A DNA stretch of 41,119 nucleotides from Bacteroidales bacterium (GTDB lineage Bacteria; Bacteroidota; Bacteroidia; Bacteroidales; Lentimicrobiaceae), in NCBI GenBank assembly GCA_022837485.1, contig JALHHH010000066.1:1-41119 (forward strand), in the 5' to 3' direction. The notes under the pieces are model-generated. The model saw only the letters and a program-made list of their open reading frames with translations. It did not search any database and was not told where the DNA came from. Position numbers and translations under genes: made by a program. The stretch's first letter is position 1. Each line of letters starts with the position of its first letter. Below, piece by piece: positions 24,475 to 33,356 of this stretch.

Positions 24475-25350
24475 ATGAAAAACACAAAGCAGAAGCTTGC
24501 CACTCAGGAAGGATGGGTTTCCATCATCGGAAATTCCCTGCTCTTTTTGCTGAAAATGTGGGCAGGCATTGTTACCGGCTCCATCGCTATCATTGCCGAT
24601 GCCTGGCATACCCTTTCCGATTCGCTGACCAGCATTGTGGTTCTTGCCGGCATCCGGATTGCAGGTCAGCCCGCCGACAGCGAACATCCATTTGGTCATG
24701 GCCGTGCCGAACTGATCGCTGCACTAGTGATCGGAGTATTGCTCAGCGTGGTAGCATTTAATTTTGTCGCGGAAGGTGTAAACCGTCTGCGCGATCACGA
24801 AATGGTTAACTATGGCTCTCTTGCTGTAATTGCAACGGTAATTTCAGTGATCGGTAAGGAAGCAATGGCGCAATATGCCTTTAAAATCTACCGCAAAACC
24901 GGATCGCGTTCGGTGAGGGCGGATGCCTGGCATCACCGTTCCGATGCCATCTCTTCCCTGGTAATCCTGGCAGGTATATTTCTTGGCAAATACTGGTGGT
25001 GGATCGACGGAGTACTTGGAATTATTGTCGCGATTATGATCTTTTATGCCGCATACGATATCCTGCGCGATGCCATCGACACCATGCTGGGCGAAAAACC
25101 CGAACCTGAACTTATCAAGCAAATCGATGAAATATGCACCAGCGAAAGCCTGCTGGCACTCCAACCCCACCACATTCACGTTCACCGCTACGGGGAGCAC
25201 ACCGAAATGACTATGCACATGAAGCTGCCCAAAGATATGTCGATTCAGGATGCCCATGAAATAGCAACCCGTGTTGAAAAACGGCTGAAATCAGATCTGG
25301 GAATTACTACTACCATTCACATGGAACCCGAAGGCATTATCCACCCCTGA
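24475..25350 (+). CDS. Cation diffusion facilitator (zinc-type efflux transporter)
   Basis: This inner-membrane antiporter of the CDF family exports divalent metal using the proton gradient. Starting at ATG 24475 gives 291 residues; the open frame reaches back to 24403 inside ispD and was rejected. Metal-site motifs are ADAWHTLSDS (about residues 41-50) and RADAWHHRSDAISS, both of the HxxxD type, which in characterised relatives favours zinc over manganese. EHPFGHGRAELIAAL is the signature between helices 2 and 3, and a cytoplasmic ferredoxin-like domain follows (HIHVHRYGEHTEMTMHM). The last 14 bases overlap the end of the convergent glycosyltransferase gene. Confidence 0.9.
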   Translation: MKNTKQKLATQEGWVSIIGNSLLFLLKMWAGIVTGSIAIIADAWHTLSDSLTSIVVLAGIRIAGQPADSEHPFGHGRAELIAALVIGVLLSVVAFNFVAEGVNRLRDHEMVNYGSLAVIATVISVIGKEAMAQYAFKIYRKTGSRSVRADAWHHRSDAISSLVILAGIFLGKYWWWIDGVLGIIVAIMIFYAAYDILRDAIDTMLGEKPEPELIKQIDEICTSESLLALQPHHIHVHRYGEHTEMTMHMKLPKDMSIQDAHEIATRVEKRLKSDLGITTTIHMEPEGIIHP

Positions 25351-26479
25351 TGTTTCTGCCTTTCCATTTTATTCCGGCAAACTGACCGGCAATACCGGCT
25401 GCTACCGTATAGTATGCCACCAACGGTTCGGCCGGAATAATCCACCACTTCAGTCGCGCCATTCCGGCAAATTTCAGAAACGATATCAGCAGGGGCGCAT
25501 CGGCCAGGGTTTTTACCAGCAGCAGAACAGCAAATGCCGGCAGCCATTCCCGATTGACAATGGCCGCAGCAAACAATGCCGCGATCGCAAGATTCATCAG
25601 CAAAACCACGGCAGCTGTGGACGTCAGCAGACCGTTCCGGTAAAATCTGCTTTTCGAAGCCCAGCGCATCCGCTGGAGCATAAATGCCGGTAGCGAAGGA
25701 GCAGGCAGAGTATAAACCATAGCTCTGGCGTCGCGTGCAAAACTTATTTTACTGATTCCGAAGGCTTTCGCCATGGCAAGCATCAAAAAGACATCGTCGC
25801 CTGAAGGCGTATTCGTTATGAATGCATCGGCCGGGAGGCTGCGATAGGCACTGAGGCGATAAGCAAGACTGGCGCCGTTGCACATCAGGGGAAATCCTGC
25901 TCCAACAGCCCCGGCACCGGAAACCACCAAAGAGCCGAATTCCAGAAATTGGAAACGCTGAAATAGGGTTTCAGCCGGGCGAATGGTTACGGGACCCGAT
26001 ACAAAGACTGCTTTTTTTCCAACCAAAACAGAGGTCATGGCTGCAATCCACCCGGGATGGTGGGTGCAATCGGCGTCCGTAGTGAGTATTACTTCCGAAC
26101 CTGCCTGCTCCAGTCCCATGCGTATGGCCTGCTTTTTACCGCTCCCCTGCCCTTTCAGGCGTATCAGTTTAAGCGTAAGTTCCGGATTAGCAAGGCTGAA
26201 AGCTTCCACAAGCTCGGGGGTTTTATCTTCCGAAGCATCGTCGATGACAATTACTTCGATCTTTCTGCGATCGTACTGCTGCTGCATAATGCTGCTGAGG
26301 CAGCGGGTAATCGAATCCTCCTCATTCCGGACGGCGATAAGTATGCTTACCCTAACATCTGCTGCTTCTGATGCACCGGACAGGCGATCCCAGCCTCTTT
26401 TAATCCGAAGCATAAGATAAATATAGCCCAGTGAAACCATCACCGGAAGGAAAAGAATAACCATCGCATCAACCTGCAT
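25337..26479 (-). CDS. Membrane-bound family 2 glycosyltransferase
   Basis: The start at 26479 gives 380 residues with one N-terminal membrane segment and about three C-terminal ones. The catalytic GT2 domain has VSILIAVRNEEDSITRCLSSI, VIVIDDASEDKTPELV, TTDADCTHHPGW (DxD-type metal site), PSGDDVFLML and QRMRWASKSRF, the Q/RxxRW motif of processive or membrane GT2 enzymes. It overlaps the upstream flippase-like gene by 11 bases; the next ATG, at 26464, would avoid the overlap. The two probably work together on a lipid-linked or exported glycan. The sugar and acceptor are unknown. The 3' end overlaps the cation efflux gene tail to tail. Confidence 0.85.
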   Translation of the reverse strand: MQVDAMVILFLPVMVSLGYIYLMLRIKRGWDRLSGASEAADVRVSILIAVRNEEDSITRCLSSIMQQQYDRRKIEVIVIDDASEDKTPELVEAFSLANPELTLKLIRLKGQGSGKKQAIRMGLEQAGSEVILTTDADCTHHPGWIAAMTSVLVGKKAVFVSGPVTIRPAETLFQRFQFLEFGSLVVSGAGAVGAGFPLMCNGASLAYRLSAYRSLPADAFITNTPSGDDVFLMLAMAKAFGISKISFARDARAMVYTLPAPSLPAFMLQRMRWASKSRFYRNGLLTSTAAVVLLMNLAIAALFAAAIVNREWLPAFAVLLLVKTLADAPLLISFLKFAGMARLKWWIIPAEPLVAYYTVAAGIAGQFAGIKWKGRNIRGG

Positions 26480-27485
26480 ACTTTTCCTTTCTGCCCGTGA
26501 AATTAAGTCTCCGTATAAACAATATTCCCGCAAGGGCAGGCACTGCCAGATTAATGATCCAGATCAGGGTTGATGCCGACAAAATGGCCGCAGCGGCAGT
26601 TTCTGAGGCAGGAAAATACCTGCCGAGGAAATAAATGGATACCGACCCTCGGATTCCCAGATCGGCAAGTGCAACGGTCGGTATGGCACTCATCACAAAA
26701 TAGGTCATCGCAATAAGCATCAGCGCATGCAGATATGGAACGGGAAGTTCAAATGCCCGCAGCAGAAGGTAAAACTGACCCGAGAACACAACATAACGCA
26801 AGGTGCTGAGCAGGAGCACCCTCAGCATGGTTTTTCGCTTTATGCGCTCAATTACGCTAAGATACAACCTGATTTTCCTCCAGGATGGCCGGATGAGCCG
26901 GTGAAGACTCAATCCGATAACCGGTACCCTGAGACAAAAAAGTACCAGTAAAGCCGACAATGTCAGGCTTATAATAACAAGTCCGGCATACAGGTAGTTT
27001 TGCCATATTTCCGTGAACCCTGCATATCGGGGAAGGTAAAACACAAGTGCAAGCAAACCTGCCACCAGGGTGACAATCAGCTGGGTTATGCTACCGGCAA
27101 TGGTAAGCAATGCTCCCTTAACGGGATTGGCACGGCGGAGGGTAAAAACACGTCCGAGAAAATCGCCGGTGCGGTTGGGGGTGAACAGACTCAGGGTGAT
27201 GCCGGTGAGTACCGATTTCAGGGCTGCGCCAAAGGTAACCGGCTCAAGCGGACGGATAAGCATCCGCCATTTGAAGGCTTCAAGACTCCAGTTGACGGGG
27301 ACAAGCAACAGAGCAGAAAGAGCAGGAAAAAGGAAAGGTCCGGATGCTATTCCCTTCGCTATCCGATCGCGAAAAGCACCGAAATCGCCCTGTACAAATA
27401 CCTGGCGGTAAATAAACCAGCAGGCCAGGCCAACAATCAGGATGCGGGCCAGGGTATTCAGCATTTTCCTTACCTTTGCATTCAT
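26469..27485 (-). CDS. Lysylphosphatidylglycerol synthase TM-region-like membrane protein (UPF0104)
   Basis: The protein, about 338 residues with six to eight hydrophobic segments, resembles the membrane part of MprF and AglD: VNWSLEAFKWRMLIRPL, SLFTPNRTGDFLGRV and IPTVALADLGIRGSVSIYFLG. Members of this family are thought to flip or bind lipids, and many sit next to GT2 genes as here. The start is uncertain: ATG at 27497, 27485 or 27464. I chose 27485, but 27464 would avoid overlap with the divergent ruvC promoter box. No minus-strand -7 box was found upstream. Confidence 0.82.
   Translation of the reverse strand: MNAKVRKMLNTLARILIVGLACWFIYRQVFVQGDFGAFRDRIAKGIASGPFLFPALSALLLVPVNWSLEAFKWRMLIRPLEPVTFGAALKSVLTGITLSLFTPNRTGDFLGRVFTLRRANPVKGALLTIAGSITQLIVTLVAGLLALVFYLPRYAGFTEIWQNYLYAGLVIISLTLSALLVLFCLRVPVIGLSLHRLIRPSWRKIRLYLSVIERIKRKTMLRVLLLSTLRYVVFSGQFYLLLRAFELPVPYLHALMLIAMTYFVMSAIPTVALADLGIRGSVSIYFLGRYFPASETAAAAILSASTLIWIINLAVPALAGILFIRRLNFTGRKEKYAG
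27471..27478 (+). promoter_or_regulatory. -7 promoter box of ruvC
   Basis: TACCTTTG is a perfect TAnnTTTG 33 bases before the ruvC ATG. It lies within or just before the 5' end of the divergent membrane-protein gene, depending on that gene's start. Confidence 0.6.
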
Positions 27486-27511
27486 GTACATCCCCACACG
27501 GTTTCTGAAAA

Positions 27512-28066
27512 ATGGCAGTTGACCGCATCATCCTGGGTATTGACCCCGGAACCCAGGTAATGGGTTACGGCCTTATAGCCGATAAAGGTAAGAAATTAGA
27601 GCTGATCGCCCTGGATGTGTTCAAGTTCTCGTACAAGGATCCGCAGGCTCTGAGGCTGAAGCGCATTTTCAGCTCGGTTCTGGCACTGATCGACCGTTAT
27701 CACCCCGATGAATTGGCCATTGAAGCTCCGTTTTACGGTAAAAACGTACAGTCGATGCTCAAACTGGGGAGGGCACAGGGAGTAGCCATGGCTGCCGGAT
27801 TGTACCGCGACATTCCCATTTTTGAGTATTCGCCGAGGCGTATCAAGCAATCCATTACGGGAAATGGAAATTCCTCAAAGGAACAGGTTGCCGGTATGCT
27901 TCTTAACCTGCTTAAGCTGGAAACTCTTCCAAAAATGCTGGATGCCACCGATGCCGTTGCAGTAGCCGTTTGCCACTATTACCAGCGCGAACCTGCACAA
28001 TCCGGGAAGAATTATTCGGGATGGAAAAATTTTCTGGATCAGAATCCGGGAAGACTGAGCAAATAA
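27512..28066 (+). CDS. ruvC: Holliday junction resolvase RuvC
   Basis: RuvC cuts Holliday junctions symmetrically during recombination and repair. The 184-residue protein has the four acidic catalytic residues in the expected places: Asp11 in LGIDPGTQ, Glu71 in LAIEAPFYGKN, and Asp144 with Asp147 in LDATDAVAVAVCH. The start MAVDRIILGIDPG is typical of the family. ruvA and ruvB are not adjacent. Downstream, 28067-28196 contains a short TACCG/CGGTA hairpin (about 28145-28157) and no gene. Confidence 0.96.
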   Translation: MAVDRIILGIDPGTQVMGYGLIADKGKKLELIALDVFKFSYKDPQALRLKRIFSSVLALIDRYHPDELAIEAPFYGKNVQSMLKLGRAQGVAMAAGLYRDIPIFEYSPRRIKQSITGNGNSSKEQVAGMLLNLLKLETLPKMLDATDAVAVAVCHYYQREPAQSGKNYSGWKNFLDQNPGRLSK

Positions 28067-28196
28067 TAACAGGGTGTGCTTTATCGTCTTTCGGTCCGGG
28101 CATATATTGCAATGGCGTCCGGAGCTTTACCGCCGTTCGCCTTTACCGATCCGGTAGCGGGCTGTAACCCTCTCCATCCCCTGCAACCGCTTTGTT

Positions 28197-28478
28197 TTAT
28201 ACCCGGTCGTGTGCGTTTGGACCTGTAAACATTAATCCATTCTCAATATTTTTCGATAAATCGCTTATCAGGCGTGCCATCGGTGCTCCATCGATCACAT
28301 CGTGGTCTATTAGAATTGACATCTTTAATATTTCACTTATCTCTATTTTTTCATCGATTACGTAGGGTTTCTTAATTATGGAACTTAATCCAAAACAAAC
28401 GGGATGTACTGAAATAGGAATAAACCACCCATTTACCTTACCCATCATTCCAATTGAGGTAAATGCCACATTTCCCAT
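28197..28478 (-). pseudogene. E2/CAT-like acyltransferase, C-terminal fragment
   Basis: This 93-residue frame is the C-terminal part of a 2-oxoacid dehydrogenase acyltransferase (E2) or chloramphenicol acetyltransferase-like catalytic domain. FTSIGMMGKVNGWFIP and HPVCFG precede IDHDVIDGAPMARLI, which holds the HxxxDG active-site motif. The frame is open upstream only to about 28490, so it cannot make the whole domain. It is offset by one base from the fragment at 28483-28977. The sequence is clearly AT-richer than its neighbours. Confidence 0.75.
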
Positions 28479-28482
28479 TTTC

Positions 28483-28977
28483 TTAAAAATATCGTCTTAC
28501 AAATCCCGGAAGTAAATAGTAAACCCTCTCCGATCTCTGCGTTTTCTTCAGAAGTACAATATCATTTTCCGTAAATTCCCTGTTTTTTGCCTCTGCTATC
28601 TGCATTGTTATAGATTCAATACTTGCTTCATTTGCTTTTTCAATAATCATCGGTACAGGAACTTTTGTGCCTTTGACATCTTTTTCTACAACTACAGATA
28701 CGTTTATATCATCAAAAATGATCAGCTTGTTTTTCCCGGTCAGGTAGGAACCCGATGTTTCATATTTCTTAACAATACAGGCAATTACCTTTATCAGCCA
28801 GGCATTAAATGATATCTTTTCGGAATGCGCTTTATTGTATTCTCTAATCTTCTTCCTACTCAATGTAACATCAAATTCAACCAATCCGGTAACATGATGT
28901 TTTTGTTTCCCAATCTCGCAAACATCGATGCTGGCTATTCTAGAATCCGGGAATCTGTGAATTTTATAATTTGTCAT
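28483..28977 (-). pseudogene. E2/CAT-like acyltransferase, N-terminal fragment
   Basis: This 164-residue frame is the N-terminal part of the same domain: PDSRIASIDVCEIGKQKHHV, FDVTLSRKKIREYN, SFNAWLIKVIACIVK and KVPVPMIIEKANEASIESI. It ends at YYLLPGFVRRYF with a TAA, and the downstream fragment resumes four bases later in another frame. From memory of related proteins, about a dozen residues between RRYF and MGNVAFTS seem missing, so a deletion with frameshift is more likely than a single-base error. There is no lipoyl domain. The gene lies 36 bases after the histidine kinase gene. The acyl acceptor is unknown and the gene is probably dead. Confidence 0.75.
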
Positions 28978-29013
28978 TCAGACCGGTTTTTCTATGCACG
29001 ACGCACGGCTGCC

Positions 29014-30549
29014 TTACTTTATCAGTGTTATCCGGAAGGTTGTTCCCTTCCCCGGTGCAGATGCTTTAACAAAGATACGTCCGTTATGGATTTCGCGTAT
29101 GATACGCTGCGAAAGGGAAAGGCCGAGTCCCCATCCCCTCTGTTTGCTGGTATAACCCGGATTGAAGATAGTGCGGAATTTTTTGCGCGAAATTCCTTTC
29201 CCTGTGTCGGTAATATCGATATGCACAAGTCTGTCTTCCTCCGTCATTTCTATGCTTATCTGCCCCTGTCCCGACATGGCGTCGACGGCGTTTTTTACCA
29301 GGTTTTCAATCACCCAGTCGAACAGCTGATAATTCATGGGAATCAGGATTACCGAACCACGGGCAGGAGAAAGCTGAAATACTACCTTATTGGAAGTGCG
29401 TGTTTTCAGGTAAGCAACGGCATTATACACCACATCTACCAGGTTTTCGGTTTTTAGGCTGGCCGCGGATCCTATTTTTGAAAATCGCTCTGCAATGGTA
29501 TTCAGTCGATTGACATCCTTCTCCAGCTCTTCTATAGTATCTTCTCCAATATCTTTTGTTTTCAGGTATTCAACCCAGGCCATCATGCTCGACAGAGGGG
29601 TACCAAGCTGATGGGCGGTTTCCTTGGCCAGTCCCACCCACACCTGATTCTGCTCCGAGCGGCGGGCCGTGCTGAAAAGCAGATACGACACCAGCAGAAA
29701 GATACCTATGATTGCCAGCTGAACAATGGGGAAATAGCGAAGTTGCGTCAGCAGAAATGAATCTTTGTAATAGATAAAATGTTTCCGGTCTGCGATCACA
29801 ATTTCGATGGGATCGTTGGAGGCCGACATCTCTTCTATCGTCTGTCTGATAAACAGTGTATCAGCTACCCTTGTTGAGTCAATCATCCCCCAGGCTACCA
29901 GCGAGGTACGTGTACTGTCGGTAATGATTACCGGCACCGAGGCCGAATTATTCACCACCTCATTAAAAAAGGACTCCACCAGGTCGTCGAGAACCACCTT
30001 AAGCTCCGAAAAAAGCCGGGAGTCCTTGTAATAGAAGTACACGTAATTTCCCGAATAATAGTCGAGTTTAAGCGGGGGATATACCGAGAATTCCTCCATC
30101 AGCTCCGGGGTGAACTGCCTTACCGTATCCGGACTAAAATCCACGTTCCTGGCTTCCATAATCCTGCCTTTTTCATCGGCCAGAACAACCGGAATGGAGG
30201 TATTCTTTGAGATGATGCTGAGATAAAACAATATGTTTTCGTTATCGCCCGATTCGGCGAGGCGTTCGGTTGCTTCGGCAAGGATTTCAACGCGCTTGCG
30301 TTCCTCAACCCGGATCTGATCAAAAAAATCGTCGGTATAGTTTACCAGGTTTACCTGCTGCTGAATGGCATTGGCCCAGGTGGTAATTTTATTCCGTTCA
30401 TCCCTGGCAATATTTTTAATCATCAGATTGGTATACCAGAGCGAAAACCCAACAATCAGCAATGCAACGAGAAAAAGCCAGCGTTTCCAGGCTTTTTTCT
30501 GTTCGTAAATATTGGTGACACGGGGTCGCATCAGTTTGCTCAGGTTCAT
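29014..30549 (-). CDS. Orphan membrane sensor histidine kinase
   Basis: The 511-residue protein has membrane segments at about residues 24-44 and 268-290, enclosing a periplasmic sensor region of some 220 residues with no recognised fold. The kinase core follows: H-box AKETAHQLGTPLSS with the phosphorylated His at residue 313, N-box ENLVKNAVDAM, G1 DTGKGIS and G2 GWGLGLSLSQRI. The ATP-lid box contains FNPGYTSK. No response regulator is adjacent, so its partner is elsewhere. It lies upstream of the broken acyltransferase gene on the same strand. The signal is not known. Confidence 0.92.
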   Translation of the reverse strand: MNLSKLMRPRVTNIYEQKKAWKRWLFLVALLIVGFSLWYTNLMIKNIARDERNKITTWANAIQQQVNLVNYTDDFFDQIRVEERKRVEILAEATERLAESGDNENILFYLSIISKNTSIPVVLADEKGRIMEARNVDFSPDTVRQFTPELMEEFSVYPPLKLDYYSGNYVYFYYKDSRLFSELKVVLDDLVESFFNEVVNNSASVPVIITDSTRTSLVAWGMIDSTRVADTLFIRQTIEEMSASNDPIEIVIADRKHFIYYKDSFLLTQLRYFPIVQLAIIGIFLLVSYLLFSTARRSEQNQVWVGLAKETAHQLGTPLSSMMAWVEYLKTKDIGEDTIEELEKDVNRLNTIAERFSKIGSAASLKTENLVDVVYNAVAYLKTRTSNKVVFQLSPARGSVILIPMNYQLFDWVIENLVKNAVDAMSGQGQISIEMTEEDRLVHIDITDTGKGISRKKFRTIFNPGYTSKQRGWGLGLSLSQRIIREIHNGRIFVKASAPGKGTTFRITLIK

Positions 30550-30604
30550 CCGCTCAGGCTTGTAAGTACAAATATCGGGTTTTCAGTTTAATTATAATAC
30601 CGTG

Positions 30605-33127
30605 TTAGTCCTCATCCCACTCTATTTCGAATTTTTCTGCGTTCTGCTTCGTTGTATTGTTCGCAGGTTGTTTCTTTTCTTTACCGAATTCGGAACGGAA
30701 AACCTGGCGAAGTTCTTCGCGCTGGTTGCGGAAATCGTCGCCCATTTTCTTCATTACTTCCCGCCGGTCGTAACGGAATACCGGGTTATCAACGGTGCCG
30801 CTCAGGTGCAGAAACAGCCGGGTACCGCCGCTTTGGGTAATTTCGGAGGCATCGGCAGGAGGCGGATTTCTCTTTCTGTTTTTACCGATGTCGGACAGCA
30901 ATACGTTGATATGATAGTCGATTTCATTGCCGAACGTATGCGAACCGTAACCGTTCAGATCCATCACCGATGATCTCACTTCCATGCGCGGGATGATGAC
31001 CGTGCTGCGGGCAATTTCGATACGGTTTTTTAAAGTTGAAAATTTCACATTTCTAAGTTCATCGGCATCCAGAAACCTCGACAACTCCTGCAGGGGTTCA
31101 AATCCGACAAGCTGTCCGTTTCTGATTTCCAGTTCTGCGATGGCACTTACCGACGACACATCGGTATTCAGGCGGTTATCCATGCGGGCTCCGTACTGCA
31201 CTTCAGCATCTCCTTTTCCCCTCAGGTGACGGCTTTGCAGACTGGTTTGCCCGAAGTCTTCAAATTCGTAAAAGAGCCGTTGAATATCCACGTCGGTTAT
31301 GCTGGCCCGGCTCACAAGCTGTGCATGATCGGCATAGCGGTTGTTGAGCACCCCGCTCCCGCTTATGCTACCGTCCATTGCTTTCATCGAAAAATCGTCG
31401 AGACGGAGCACCTGATCTTCCAGCCTGAGATTTCCCTGCACCTGGGTGGCGCTGAAGCGGCGGTAAGAAAAATTATCGCATTTAAGGGATGCCTTAAAAC
31501 GAAAGCGGGGCGGAAGAAGCTGCTGAGCCGGTCCGTTTTGGTTTCCGTTTCCGGATGTTCCTGGCGGCGGCATCAGGTCTTCCAGCCTGAGCCGGGTAGA
31601 TTTTAAATCCGCTTCAAAAGTAAGAGGCTGTCCTTCAGAAAACAGGAATGCAGCAAGCTTGTAAAAATGACCGTTCATGCTCAGGTCGCTCTCCCCGGTT
31701 CTGAAACTCAGCTGATCAACCCTGACCGAGCCGTCATCCAGCTCGAGTGACGCCTGAATGTTGCCGATGCGCTTTCCGGTTGGCAAAAGGGAAAATCCTG
31801 CATTATTCAGGCTAACCATTCCGCTGGCTTTTTCGCCTGCAGCAGCTCCGGAGGCAGGCGTACCTTCGTAATGAACGTCGGCAATAAGTCGCCCTTCCGG
31901 ATTCTGAATCTTATCCGGTGCCAGAATCCCGGCAAACTCCTCCAGGTAAAGATCTGCCTTCAGATCCAGGTTCAGGATGGGATCCCGGAGTTTCAGCATG
32001 GTAAGCCGGCCGCTGAATCTGCCTTTCCCGGCATGCCCTTCTATTTTCGATATTTCAAGCCTCTCCTTTCCCTGCTGTCCCGGATATACAAACGTTCCAT
32101 CCGCTTCCACCGAGCTGAAACGGATTTTACTTCCTTCATAAACAAAACTGCCCCGGTCGATGGAGAATTCGAGGGTGAACGAAGGTTTTGTTTCCCCGTC
32201 AAGGTCACCGCTCAGGTTCATCGTTGCATCTATCCTTCCCCCGGGTTTAAACTTTTCAATCTTTCGGAAATACGTTTCCGGTGCCAAAGCTGAAAGCGAG
32301 GCAATGTCGGCTTTACTTGCAGAAATAAAAAGCTTATAGGGTCTGGGACCTTCGCCGAACGCCATTTCTCCGGAGCCCCTGAAACGCAGGCCATGCATCC
32401 TGACCGAGGCGGGTCCGAACGAAAACCCGCTGCCAGCCATATCTAACGCAACCACCGACTGCAGTTCAATAACGCCTTCAACGGCATAGTCGGTATCGTT
32501 AAAAAGCAGTCGCCGCGTAAGAACACTTCCCGAAAGAGAAGCATTTACCCGATCGTCTTTAACCTTCCCGCTAAGGGTAAAATAAGGGAAAGCAGCACCT
32601 ACATTAGTGCCCGTCGAAAGATCGGTGTAGTAGACCTCGGTTTCACGCAGTATAACCCTCTGAATGTCAAATTCCACCTTTTTCCCGCTGCCCGCTCCTG
32701 CCGGTTTCCAGATGTTGTAATTGGTGTTCCCTTTTCCGTCGCTCCACATAGAGATGGCCGCATTGCTGATCTGCAACACGCGGATGGTATAATTTCCGGT
32801 AAGCAGTCCGTACCACCCCATTCTCAGGCTGATGCTGCGGGCATGCGCCAAAGCGGGGGCTTCCGGAAATCCTGCCGGGGGTTTTATTTCTACGTTCCGG
32901 AATACAACCGATGCATCCGGAAAATCCCTGAAAAGAGTAAACTCCACCTCCCCAGCCTCAACGGGCACCTGCAGGTGACGGTTGATCTCGCCTACCACCA
33001 GCTGCTTGATCTTATCGCCGTTGACAAAACCGGCAATAAGAAGAGCAAGCGCTGTGACCAGGGCTAATGCGACAACCCATAACAGCAAACGGATGATAAG
33101 CCTCTTTTTGTTGAAATTACTTTGCAT
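30605..33127 (-). CDS. Large AsmA-like envelope protein
   Basis: The 840-residue protein has an N-terminal membrane anchor (about residues 9-32) followed by a long beta-rich periplasmic part. The opening KIKQLVVGEINRHLQVPVEAGEVEFTLFRDFPDASVVFRNVEI is the typical AsmA start, and the C-terminal region with VSSVSAIAELEIRNGQLVGFEPLQELSRF matches the AsmA C-terminal domain. AsmA-like proteins are thought to carry phospholipids between membranes as beta-groove bridges. The last residues are acidic and polar. A minus-strand -7 box at 33161-33168 gives a leader of about 28 nt. The kinase gene follows after 55 bases. Confidence 0.88.
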   Translation of the reverse strand: MQSNFNKKRLIIRLLLWVVALALVTALALLIAGFVNGDKIKQLVVGEINRHLQVPVEAGEVEFTLFRDFPDASVVFRNVEIKPPAGFPEAPALAHARSISLRMGWYGLLTGNYTIRVLQISNAAISMWSDGKGNTNYNIWKPAGAGSGKKVEFDIQRVILRETEVYYTDLSTGTNVGAAFPYFTLSGKVKDDRVNASLSGSVLTRRLLFNDTDYAVEGVIELQSVVALDMAGSGFSFGPASVRMHGLRFRGSGEMAFGEGPRPYKLFISASKADIASLSALAPETYFRKIEKFKPGGRIDATMNLSGDLDGETKPSFTLEFSIDRGSFVYEGSKIRFSSVEADGTFVYPGQQGKERLEISKIEGHAGKGRFSGRLTMLKLRDPILNLDLKADLYLEEFAGILAPDKIQNPEGRLIADVHYEGTPASGAAAGEKASGMVSLNNAGFSLLPTGKRIGNIQASLELDDGSVRVDQLSFRTGESDLSMNGHFYKLAAFLFSEGQPLTFEADLKSTRLRLEDLMPPPGTSGNGNQNGPAQQLLPPRFRFKASLKCDNFSYRRFSATQVQGNLRLEDQVLRLDDFSMKAMDGSISGSGVLNNRYADHAQLVSRASITDVDIQRLFYEFEDFGQTSLQSRHLRGKGDAEVQYGARMDNRLNTDVSSVSAIAELEIRNGQLVGFEPLQELSRFLDADELRNVKFSTLKNRIEIARSTVIIPRMEVRSSVMDLNGYGSHTFGNEIDYHINVLLSDIGKNRKRNPPPADASEITQSGGTRLFLHLSGTVDNPVFRYDRREVMKKMGDDFRNQREELRQVFRSEFGKEKKQPANNTTKQNAEKFEIEWDED

Positions 33128-33160
33128 GCGAACTTTATATCGTCGGCAAACTTAAACGTA

Positions 33161-33168
33161 CAAAAGTA
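33161..33168 (-). promoter_or_regulatory. -7 promoter box of the AsmA-like gene
   Basis: The minus strand reads TACTTTTG, a perfect TAnnTTTG, 33 bases upstream of the ATG. The rest of the gap to dxs (33169-33356) shows no gene and no clear terminator. Confidence 0.55.
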
Positions 33169-33356
33169 AATATCATTGCCTTAAACAGTCAATTAACAGA
33201 GGGTAAAGTCTCAATTAATAGCCTAACTGTCAGTGCTCCGCATCCTTCGTAAAACGTGACGGTATTTTCGAGCCCCAATGGAGCCGGACTTTTGGGGATA
33301 TACTCCCGGTATCTGCTCTTATCCAGAAAGCCGGTAATAATCGGGAATGTTGAATT

